Source: Ignavibacteria bacterium UBA2333 (GTDB lineage Bacteria; Bacteroidota; Ignavibacteria; Kapaibacteriales; Kapaibacteriaceae). Taken from it: a stretch of 12,519 nucleotides of DNA. The DNA is taken from contig DDUR01000099.1 of the NCBI GenBank assembly GCA_002344895.1, positions 1 to 12,519 on the forward strand. The letters are read 5' to 3'. Every line of letters starts with the position of its first letter. Position 1 is the first letter of the stretch. The translations under genes were made by a program, and so were the position numbers. Of the stretch, positions 1-7,000 are shown piece after piece. The notes under the pieces were generated by a model that was given only the letters and a program-made list of their open reading frames with translations, did not search any database and had not been told where the DNA came from.

Positions 1-30
1 GGTGCCGGGGACCTAAAGGTCCCCGGCACC
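1..30. repeat. 30-bp perfect palindrome, copy 1
   Basis: Arms GGTGCCGGGGACCT and AGGTCCCCGGCACC are exact reverse complements (14 bp each) around a 2-base AA centre. The same unit occurs at 1379-1408 (degenerate) and 3981-4010 (exact, opposite orientation as judged by the centre). As RNA it would form a very stable GC-rich hairpin. No T-run follows on the plus strand, so it is a poor canonical intrinsic terminator in that direction. It lies at the window edge, so its upstream gene cannot be seen. Confidence 0.9.
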
Positions 31-124
31 TCGGAAAAACATCCAATCCTCCGTGCGTCCTTTTGAACCTGACTCCGTCTAACTCCTAGAAGGCCGTCAA
101 GGTGGCGGCCGGAAAACAATGCTC

Positions 125-129
125 AGGAG
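125..129 (+). promoter_or_regulatory. Strong Shine-Dalgarno site of the cysteine-rich peptide
   Basis: AGGAG stands 6 bases before the ATG at 136. It is the best ribosome-binding site in the window, where most other starts have weak or no Shine-Dalgarno sequences. It is the main reason for believing the short reading frame at 136-249 is translated. The leader at 31-124 shows no promoter I can assign with confidence; a weak 5-bp inverted repeat (GGCCG at 92-96, CGGCC at 106-110) precedes the site. Confidence 0.7.
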
Positions 130-135
130 ACTGAC

Positions 136-249
136 ATGGATTCGTGTTGCGCACCGAACACCTGTGTGTGTTCAACGAAGGAAAACACGTGTAACTGCAA
201 TTGCAACTGCACGTGTACGTGCACATCGTGCACCTGCACAACGGTGTAA
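136..249 (+). CDS. Cysteine-rich micropeptide (37 aa), coupled to sigma factor gene
   Basis: The 37-residue reading frame begins MDSCCAPNTCVC and continues as alternating Asn-Cys and Thr-Cys pairs. It holds 12 cysteines in 37 residues (positions 4, 5, 10, 12, 19, 21, 23, 25, 27, 29, 32, 34; seven TGC and five TGT codons). AGGAG lies 6 bases before the ATG. The TAA stop (247-249) shares its last base with the sigma factor ATG at 249, a TAATG arrangement typical of translational coupling. There is no signal peptide or membrane segment, so the product would be cytoplasmic. Cysteine density and spacing resemble metallothioneins, but I recognise no family. Two roles are possible: a metal- or thiol-binding peptide working with the sigma factor, or a leader peptide whose translation through cysteine codons controls the downstream gene. 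Poly-cysteine upstream reading frames acting as cysteine-responsive attenuators are known in mycobacteria. Translation is well supported; function is inference. Confidence 0.72.
   Translation: MDSCCAPNTCVCSTKENTCNCNCNCTCTCTSCTCTTV
219..233 (+). promoter_or_regulatory. Small hairpin just upstream of the sigma factor start
   Basis: GTGCAC, a 3-base ATC loop, then GTGCAC gives a perfect 6-bp stem. It ends 15 bases before the ATG at 249, inside the last cysteine codons of the upstream peptide gene. A ribosome translating the peptide would unfold it and one stalled earlier would leave it folded, so it could gate sigma factor initiation. Part of the symmetry is a by-product of TGC/ACG codon repetition, so its regulatory role is speculative. 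Confidence 0.35.
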
Positions 250-854
250 TGATGGACACTGCCATGGAGACGACCCGACGCGACGACGCAAACTGGCGCG
301 AATTACGAACGCGTTTACTCCGATTCGTACGCTCCAAGGTTCGGAACGATAGACTCGCCGAGGACATCGTTCACGATACGTTACTGAAGGCGTTTCAAAA
401 ACGAGACAGTCTTCGCAGTGATGAAAAACTCGTCTCTTGGCTCTTTCAAATTGCCATGAATGCCGTGCGCGATACCTATCGCGCACGGCATTTGGTGGTT
501 GAGGCTGATGGGTGGGAGGCAGACGACGTACCACTTGAACAGACGAATTCGGAAACCGTCATTGAGATGGAAAACTGTATCCGTCCTCACATTGCTGCCT
601 TACCAGAACATTATCGTATCGTTATCGAGAAATCTGAGATCGATGGAATAGCACATCGTATCATTGCAGAAGAACTTGGTATCTCAGTGTCTGGCGTGAA
701 GTCACGCGTACAACGTGGTCGTGCCCTACTCATGGAATCGTTAACAGCCTGTTGTAAGATTGAAGCTATGAAGGCTGGTAACCTTGAGCGCTCTGAAGGG
801 TCATGTTGTACAAGCGGACCTTGTTCCGACGCCGAACATACTTGCTGTGACTAA
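249..854 (+). CDS. ECF RNA polymerase sigma factor, SigZ-like, with cysteine-rich C-terminal tail
   Basis: This 201-residue extracytoplasmic-function sigma factor would direct RNA polymerase to a stress or metal regulon. Region 2 (about residues 20-85) contains the AEDIVHDTLLKAF stretch and the WLFQIAMNAVRD helix. Region 4 (about 110-162) contains the helix-turn-helix EELGISVSGVKSRVQRGR. The tail has seven cysteines in its last 34 residues (168, 169, 186, 187, 192, 199, 200), beginning CCKIEAMKAGN. This recalls the CC motif at the end of SigZ-type ECF factors and the cysteine-rich domain of CorE-type metal-sensing factors. I chose the ATG at 249 because it overlaps the TAA of the cysteine-rich peptide gene. 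A frame open back to 201 would read that gene out of phase, and 252 or 264 remain possible. No Shine-Dalgarno site precedes 249, which fits coupling. No classical membrane anti-sigma gene is adjacent, so sensing by the tail is plausible. The ECF assignment is secure; the SigZ-like label is moderate. Confidence 0.9.
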   Translation: MMDTAMETTRRDDANWRELRTRLLRFVRSKVRNDRLAEDIVHDTLLKAFQKRDSLRSDEKLVSWLFQIAMNAVRDTYRARHLVVEADGWEADDVPLEQTNSETVIEMENCIRPHIAALPEHYRIVIEKSEIDGIAHRIIAEELGISVSGVKSRVQRGRALLMESLTACCKIEAMKAGNLERSEGSCCTSGPCSDAEHTCCD

Positions 855-866
855 CAATGCCTTCGC

Positions 867-1373
867 ATGCTCGACATTCTTTGCGCGCTGACATTCTTTA
901 CAACACCGATTGGTGAAAAAGATCTGCTTGAACCAGCAAAGCGCTGGCCAGAACGACGTGAGATTGTTGACAGCGTACGACAACGTGTACTGACATTTGC
1001 TGGATACGTGGACTCGACGGGTAACGTGCCGGACCGCGTTCAAATGTGGAGACTTGACTCTTGTCGGTCAGAGACCGACGGTGTTGTTATAGATTGGCAT
1101 CTGTATTTCATACGAGGAATAGAGGGCGAACGCGATGATGCTGTATGGCTTGTTTCGTCAGTCGATGGAGAGTTACTCACAAAATCGTTGTTCGCGTTAC
1201 TTCAAACGTCGTGTGACGAAACATTTCTGCGGGGAACCGGCGCAATTATTGACGGCGCGGTAACCGTTCTCCAACTTCGACATGTATTCGATTGTAACGA
1301 AGACGTCTTCCTCCGAACGGAGCACCTTGATCCAATGACCGTTACGATCTATGGAGATGGGCGGATCGAATAG
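867..1373 (+). CDS. Hypothetical protein (168 aa), third gene of the sigma factor operon
   Basis: I do not recognise a family. The frame opens 12 bases after the sigma factor stop on the same strand, so the two are probably cotranscribed. The ATG at 867 is the only ATG near the beginning of the frame, which continues in phase from the sigma factor stop codon; no clear Shine-Dalgarno site is visible. The N-terminus (MLDILCALTFFTTPIG) is mildly hydrophobic and could be a short signal or membrane-association segment, but it lacks a positive n-region. The remainder is a soluble-looking alpha/beta protein with a long middle strand region (VVIDWHLYFIRG) and cysteines in LDSCRS, QTSCDE and VFDCNE. 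Its position suggests a partner, regulator or target of the sigma factor. It has no zinc-finger anti-sigma motif (HxxxCxxC) and no clear transmembrane helix, so it is not a standard anti-sigma factor. The palindromic repeat at 1379 begins 5 bases after its stop. Confidence 0.75.
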   Translation: MLDILCALTFFTTPIGEKDLLEPAKRWPERREIVDSVRQRVLTFAGYVDSTGNVPDRVQMWRLDSCRSETDGVVIDWHLYFIRGIEGERDDAVWLVSSVDGELLTKSLFALLQTSCDETFLRGTGAIIDGAVTVLQLRHVFDCNEDVFLRTEHLDPMTVTIYGDGRIE

Positions 1374-1378
1374 TTATC

Positions 1379-1408
1379 GGTGCAGGGGACCTAATAGTCC
1401 CCGGCACC
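1379..1408. repeat. 30-bp palindrome, copy 2 (degenerate); possible bidirectional terminator
   Basis: This copy differs from the copy at 1-30 at three positions: A for C at 1384, T for A at 1395 and A for G at 1396. The changes break one pair in each arm region and enlarge the loop, but an 11-pair stem with one mismatch remains. It sits between the convergent stops at 1373 (plus) and 1434 (minus), where a hairpin could end transcription from both sides. It has no strong T-run on either side, so terminator function is inferred from position. The rest of the 60-base gap shows nothing else. Confidence 0.8.
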
Positions 1409-1433
1409 GTACTGAAACTCCACCCATCAACTA

Positions 1434-3830
1434 CTAATCCGTAAAGACAACGGTGAGTTTTGTTTCGCCACTTCCCCAATCAACATGATCGATGTAGCGC
1501 AATTGTGATGACGATGTTGATGGAATCGTATACGTCATAGCGCTTACATACTGCTGAGCAGCTGTTCCTCGCACCACAGCACCTGGGCCGGAAATAGCGC
1601 CGTAGATATAGGTGATTGGAAGGTTCGTTATTGTAATCGACTGCTCAGCAACGGTTTGTGTTGTGTTGTCGTCAAACGTAATAGTTGTCGTGATGTTCAT
1701 CGTTGCTGTTAGAAGCATCGTACGCGTTGCATTCAGACGTCCCGTTACGTTTCCTGTGCGCCGAAGGACGTAGGCCGAAACATCTTCCTCACAACTGATC
1801 GCTGCAGAAAATGATTCTCCACTCCACGTCAGTGCGTTACAAGCGGGTGACAGGCCATCCATACCATTCACGAATGTGAGATAGTTCGCCCGTGAGCCGT
1901 CACTAAAGACGAGGGGTCCTCTGTTAGGCTCAGAGGCTGGAATCGTAAAGTCTGCAATCTGTATGTAGAGTTTTGTCCACGCTGTACCCACCCGCACCTT
2001 GGCCTCGGCCGTATCAATGTTCTTGCCCGTTGAACGGTCTGACAAGATGACACCGACAGAGATGTCACCTGCATCCTGAAAACTCCGTGTGTAGGTACTG
2101 TCACCGTCGACAACTACTTCATCATCAAGATCGCTGAAGTACCACGTGTATCGAGCAGATGATGGAGCAGTGCCGTTCGTGCGTACGGTGAAGGTGACGT
2201 CTTCTCCTACGTCAATCGTTGTATCTGACGGCACGATGGACATGCCTGGACGAATGATCGTAAGCCACCGAAAATCGAGATAGGTTGAATCAGTTTTAGG
2301 GTCAGTGCCCACTTGTGACATCACATACAGTCCGGCAAAGACGGAAGCTCCCTCCTTAACACTGATCGTTATTGTACCTTGTTGTGCTGATGCAAGTAAT
2401 GTATAGTCTGTTGAAATCAGCATGATATCTTGCTTCATCTCCATAGGCTCCCAACCATAGGCACAAGAAGTACAGCGTGCCTGGAGTGAAACCGTTCCGT
2501 CCGGCTCAGAGTAAATCGTATCGGATGAATGCTCTACATAGTCACCAGTTGCCGCATCGCGCACGTATAGCTGCCAAGATGGAAAGACACCTTTACCGAT
2601 AGTCCCATCCTCAACCTTTTTCCATAGTGCATCAATCCCTTCGTGAGAGATAAGTGATGTCTTCGCGATGTAGTTGATATGCGGATATGGTGTGCCAAGA
2701 TCATCGGCATTCGGACCGGACATGTACGGCGTAAATGATCCATTCCCCTGTAACTCAATGGTGCGTGACACATTGCCCGGATAGTTCGGATCTGCAACCC
2801 AAATCTTATTTCCTCCGGCCTTGTACGCGATCATAGCATGCCCACCAGTTGCACTACGAATACCAACGTATTGTGGCTTACCAGTTGCCTTGATTCCGTA
2901 CACGAATGACAGATAGTGTAAACTGTCGTGCGGAAAGCGCGATTGTCCGGTTGTCTCAAACTTTGTTAACCATGTGTCACGTTTATCCCAGTCCAGCGCT
3001 TCCTGCACGGTTGAAGCAAAACGGTATCCACGCGGATTGTCCTGCCAGAATGCTCCGCCGATGAGATCATATCTTCCATGCAGTGATGATGCATTATCGC
3101 GTTGTTTCTTTTTTGACCAATACCACATTGCCGATACACTCTGTCCGGCACAATGACCCTTGGGAGCGAGATAGGACCCGAAGTTGGTGAACTCCCAATC
3201 GTCAGTACCAGGAACAAATCCTGTTGATTGAATACCTTGTAGTTCAGATGCAGCAATGCTAGCTATGAGAAGGTCAACGTAGGTCTTTGATCCTAGAATA
3301 CCGCCCTTTGTACCATCACTAAGATGTCTGCCAGAGAGATGCGCCGTGAGCACGGAAATGGATGTGTCAGTGAGTGCGAGCGGAGGTAGGCCCTCCAGCT
3401 CTCCCGACGCTTCATCGTACAGGAAGGCCATTGCGAAGTGGCCAGGAGGTAGGTTGATTGGAACGTCAACTCTCAGAAGATCCTGCGCATATCCCCCGCC
3501 ATAGTCAAGGCGAATCAGTGGCGTTAATACGTTAAGTGCCGCACCATACGTATGTGAGGTGATTGGTGCTGAGGAAATTGTGAAAGAACGCGACCCGTCA
3601 AATGCATTCTGTGGAATGGTTATCCGCAATCCAGTGATGTCACCTTGTGTGATACGCACCGTAACGCCACCCGAACCAACATCGAAAATTGCGTCATTGG
3701 ACCGCGTCCCCACCTCAATTTTACCGGCAAGTTGATCCGGTCCAACGGGATCCTCTGATGGGCACCCCGTTAACAGCACCGAGAATATGACAAGGAAAGG
3801 GGCGAAGAAGGGGCGAAGGGTGCCGAGCAT
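1434..3830 (-). CDS. Surface lipoprotein with papain/C39-like cysteine peptidase core and PKD-like domain
   Basis: The 798-residue protein starts with a lipoprotein signal peptide: hydrophobic FFAPFLVIFSVLLTG with lipobox L20-T-G-C23. Residues about 30-170 form a beta-rich region with IPQNAF and a closing TAHLSGRH segment, reminiscent of ZU5-like adhesive domains (inference). Residues about 215-365 look like a papain-fold peptidase: GHCAGQS with Cys227 at the head of a helix, GGHAMIAYK with His331, then VADPNYPG with Asp347/Asn349. That order and spacing match the Cys-His-Asp/Asn catalytic set. Residues about 528-612 form a PKD-like Ig domain (TFTVRTNGTAP ... TWYFSDLDD). The last 185 residues are beta-rich and unassigned. 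There is no T9SS C-terminal signal, so anchoring is by lipid. The ATG at 3830 is forced by an in-frame TGA just upstream; its Shine-Dalgarno site is weak. The lipoprotein call is strong; peptidase activity is a motif-based inference, and a transglutaminase-like fold or inactive homologue is possible. Confidence 0.88.
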   Translation of the reverse strand: MLGTLRPFFAPFLVIFSVLLTGCPSEDPVGPDQLAGKIEVGTRSNDAIFDVGSGGVTVRITQGDITGLRITIPQNAFDGSRSFTISSAPITSHTYGAALNVLTPLIRLDYGGGYAQDLLRVDVPINLPPGHFAMAFLYDEASGELEGLPPLALTDTSISVLTAHLSGRHLSDGTKGGILGSKTYVDLLIASIAASELQGIQSTGFVPGTDDWEFTNFGSYLAPKGHCAGQSVSAMWYWSKKKQRDNASSLHGRYDLIGGAFWQDNPRGYRFASTVQEALDWDKRDTWLTKFETTGQSRFPHDSLHYLSFVYGIKATGKPQYVGIRSATGGHAMIAYKAGGNKIWVADPNYPGNVSRTIELQGNGSFTPYMSGPNADDLGTPYPHINYIAKTSLISHEGIDALWKKVEDGTIGKGVFPSWQLYVRDAATGDYVEHSSDTIYSEPDGTVSLQARCTSCAYGWEPMEMKQDIMLISTDYTLLASAQQGTITISVKEGASVFAGLYVMSQVGTDPKTDSTYLDFRWLTIIRPGMSIVPSDTTIDVGEDVTFTVRTNGTAPSSARYTWYFSDLDDEVVVDGDSTYTRSFQDAGDISVGVILSDRSTGKNIDTAEAKVRVGTAWTKLYIQIADFTIPASEPNRGPLVFSDGSRANYLTFVNGMDGLSPACNALTWSGESFSAAISCEEDVSAYVLRRTGNVTGRLNATRTMLLTATMNITTTITFDDNTTQTVAEQSITITNLPITYIYGAISGPGAVVRGTAAQQYVSAMTYTIPSTSSSQLRYIDHVDWGSGETKLTVVFTD

Positions 3831-3951
3831 GTCTTGTATCCCAGATGTGAGTCACGCAGCCACGGGCAGTTCTTCAAACCCATGAGCTTACGTGACTGCA
3901 AGCTCGAAATCCAACCGTGGCGGAACAATGACGAATGTCAACGTCCTAAAT

Positions 3952-3987
3952 GGAAGGTGCCGAAAAGGGAAAAAAGGGAAGGTGCCG
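3952..3987 (+). repeat. 11-bp direct repeat leading into palindrome copy 3
   Basis: GGAAGGTGCCG occurs at 3952-3962 and again at 3977-3987, 25 bases apart. The second unit contains the first seven bases of the palindrome plus its GGAA flank, and the first looks like an orphan fragment of the palindrome arm. The purine-only stretch GAAAAGGGAAAAAAGGGAA lies between them. This could be the trace of a slipped or partial insertion of the element, or chance in purine-rich DNA. Confidence 0.5.
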
Positions 3988-4010
3988 GGGACCTTTAGGT
4001 CCCCGGCACC
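3981..4010. repeat. 30-bp perfect palindrome, copy 3
   Basis: The two 14-bp arms are the same as at 1-30 with a TT centre instead of AA, so this copy is the exact reverse complement of copy 1. The stem can extend by two A-T pairs into the flanks (AA before, TTTT after), giving a hairpin followed by four Ts on the plus strand, which resembles an intrinsic terminator. It nevertheless lies between divergent gene starts (3830 and 4079), where no visible gene reads into it to be terminated. Confidence 0.9.
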
Positions 4011-4078
4011 TTTTGACTCAGGAGAAATGTAGCATCACCCTTTCTTCGTAGTTTCTCCGTACTGAATCTGGAGAGGTT

Positions 4079-7000
4079 ATGAGGACAAGTATTCTGTTCG
4101 TGTTTGCTGCTGTAAGTCTGGCGCTTACGGCTATAGCACAAGCTGAAGTGGCTTCCGATGTTGTTGTGAATGTGACCAAGCCTAATGGCATAGGTATCAC
4201 ACATCCCGCCACGTTTCTTCAGATTCAAAGTGAGTCTGTTGTGCGCGACGCAGCTCGTATCGGACTCGGTGAGAGAGTGTTGTTGGATGTGACGCTGCCA
4301 AACTTCGGCCAGTCACGCCTGATTCTCACACGATTTGATGTACTGGATGCTTCGTCGAAACTTGTCGCACTCGGTAATAACGGTGTCCAGCAGCCCCTTT
4401 CCCAGCCCCTTGGCCTTCTCCTGCATGGACAGATAGAAGGGCGTTCGTCTCACGTGATGTTGGCCGTTTATCGTACGTGGTGCACTGGATACATTACGGA
4501 TGATGTTTCAGGACGTCGCTATCTGATTGGTATGGTGGGTACCGCAGCTCCGAATGTTGCCGTTGTATACGACGAACGATTTGGACAAAAGCGTGATGGA
4601 TGGATTTGCGGCGTGGATGATCTGACCGAAGGAGTGAGGAGACCTGAGAAGGACATCGATCAGCATCAGGCCATAACTCGTGTAATCCGACTCGCCGTAG
4701 AATGTGACGAAGAGTTCTACAACGACCATAATCGAGATGTTTATCGTTCGGTTGAATACGTTCAAGCTGTAGTTGGTGCCGTCAGTGATATCTATGAACG
4801 TGACGCAGATGCAACAATCTCAACAACGTGGATGGGTGTATGGACAACGACGGATCCTTTCCCCGGAACGTCATCAAGTGATCTCTTTACACAACTCAGA
4901 ACGTATTGGATAAACAATCGAGGTGGTATTGACCGAAACTGTGTTACGCTGATGAGTGGTGTGAACGGTATCGGGGGCTTAGCGAATCTTGATGCTCTCT
5001 GTAGTAACTCAAATGGTTATGCCGTGAGTGGCACAGACAATAACCTTACGTATCCTGTGACGGGATATGCATGGGATACTGATGTTGTGGCTCATGAACT
5101 TGGACATAATATCGGTGCACGTCACACACACTCATGCTGGTGGGCACCTCCCATCGATTCATGTTTTACTTCTGAAGGCGGTTGCTTTTCCGGTACAAGA
5201 GCTCGCCGCGGAACGATTATGAGCTACTGTCACCTTACACCATTCGGAACGGAGCTCGTTATTGATTCGCGTGTTGCTACGCACATGAAAAATCGCCTCG
5301 CAGCTCGTACATGCGTTGGAACACCAGGCACGTTCTCCGTTACGGCAAACTCAGACACGGCGATCTGTATTGGTGACGTGATGACGCTTGTGGCGAACGT
5401 TTCTGGAGGAACTCAGCCATATACATATTCGTGGACTCCACGCATTGAACTTGGAAGCCCTACCGTACCAGTATCCACTGCCTCACCCTCTGATGATATA
5501 GCCTATGTTATTGAAGTGCGAGATGCTGGCAATCGTGTTGTGACGGATACGGTGCGTGTGAGTGTTGGGCCCCGCCTTGTTGTTTCAACGACTCCAACCG
5601 TTTCTGTTTGTCGAGGAGGTGTGGTGAGCATAACGGCAACACCAACAAATGTTGTAGGAACAGCGCTGTATCGATGGACGTATGCAGAACGTGATACGCT
5701 GACAACGAGTGCGACACTCGCCTTTGCCGCGCCTACTGTGGACACCTTGCTCGTTGTATGCCGACTAACAGATTCACGTAACGCTTGTTCAGCCGCTGAT
5801 ACAACGACGGTTATTGTACGTCCTGCTCCCTTTGTTACCATAGATGCCGTTCCGCCTGTCTGTAGTGCAGACGTAGTCCGTATTACAGCACGAACAGCTG
5901 GTGGACGTGCACCGTTTACGATGCAGTGGTATATCGACGGTGTGCCACGGGCGAATCCCGATGCAGAGCTCATCCTACCCGTAGAACGTTCCGTAACAGT
6001 CCGATGTATCGGAGTTGACGCGAATGGATGTGCAGACACAGCAGAAGCGTTTGTAGATGTGCGGACACTTCGTCTCGACGTGCGTACTCCGACAGCTGCC
6101 GTAGCAACATCACCATGTGACACGGCAGTACAGGCCAAGATCGTGGTGACAAATCCTGGGACATTGCCTGTCTTTATTCGAACTCTCACGAGTCCCGGTA
6201 CCATCACGTCTCTCCGTCCTCTACCAATCGAGGTGTTTCCTGGCCAGACAGATTCCATAGAAGTTCTGATTACTGGACTTCCAGAAGGCGTCGTTGACGC
6301 GCCGATCGTTCTCAAGGAAACGTCGTGTAACATGTCGTGGAGTACTCGTTTACTAGCCCGTGTCGGATCTGTTAACCCTGCATCAACCCTTCCTGTTGTA
6401 ATGGCTGAGAGAGTTGCCTGCCTTGGAGTTAGTTCTCGTGAGATTCGCGTCGACATTCGAAACACGTCAGCCGTAACCGCCGATATCGTATCCGTTCGTC
6501 TATTGTCGGGACGTACACTAGATGACATCGAGACAGTGCAGTTGAATGCTGCAACAACAACACAGTTAGTAGCAACACTATCAACGACAATACCGGTTGG
6601 CGTTATCGATGATACTATTGTAGTTGAGTATACAACACCGTCGTGTACTGATATACTTCTTGTACCAATTCGGTACGGTGACGTAGCGTGGACATTTGAA
6701 CGTCCAGAAGTTATTGAGTTCGGTACCGTTGACAACTCGACCCCGGAGATTCAGAAACGATTTGATCTGCGGCCCTCAATGGCTCCCGTCAGAAGTGTTC
6801 AGGTTGATTCCGTCCACATTGATCCTCCGTTCTCGACAACGTTAGCGCGCGGCACTACCTTGATGAATGATCAAACAATGTCGGCACGCATTACACTCGC
6901 AACAACGGGTCTGCCTGCAGGGCTCATTACGGACACGCTTACGTTCCGATTTGATGGATGTGCCGACGTCATTCGTATTCCTGTTACGGCTTCGATTGAA

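Larger units (their letters stand above)
3831..4078. promoter_or_regulatory. Divergent intergenic region between lipoprotein and metalloprotease genes
   Basis: This 248-base gap must carry both promoters. Visible structure includes the third palindrome copy at 3981-4010, a purine-rich run at 3962-3980, and an inverted repeat GAGCTT (3884-3889) / AAGCTC (3900-3905) with a 10-base loop. GTCACG (3851-3856) is also complementary to CGTGAC (3891-3896). A TTGACT hexamer at 4013-4018 directly follows the palindrome but has no convincing -10 partner at normal spacing. I found no clear Bacteroidota TAnnTTTG -7 box, so the promoters are not assigned. Confidence 0.5.

Noticed and set aside
201..248. Earlier start of the sigma factor at 201
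   Set aside because: It would read the cysteine-rich gene out of frame and add a His/Val-rich leader unlike ECF factors; the TAATG junction at 249 explains the start better.
119..352. A 77-codon Arg/Thr-rich plus-strand frame
   Set aside because: It is an out-of-frame reading of the cysteine-rich peptide and sigma factor genes, with no domain; the AGGAG lies downstream of its ATG.
855..916. A 19-codon frame starting at the ATG at 857 between sigma factor and hypothetical gene
   Set aside because: There is no ribosome site and no features, and it overlaps the 168-residue gene out of frame.
4020..4032. AGGAG followed by ATG-TAG, a start-stop pair in the protease leader
   Set aside because: The spacing of 2 bases is too short for efficient initiation and the element is easily produced by chance, so I do not claim a regulatory minimal ORF.
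5503..6735. A 410-codon open frame on the minus strand inside the metalloprotease gene
   Set aside because: It lies antisense to well-supported Ig-like and ASPM/Hydin-like domains, and its translation is low-complexity Ser/Thr/Val/Arg without domains or a ribosome site. The length reflects codon bias of the real gene.
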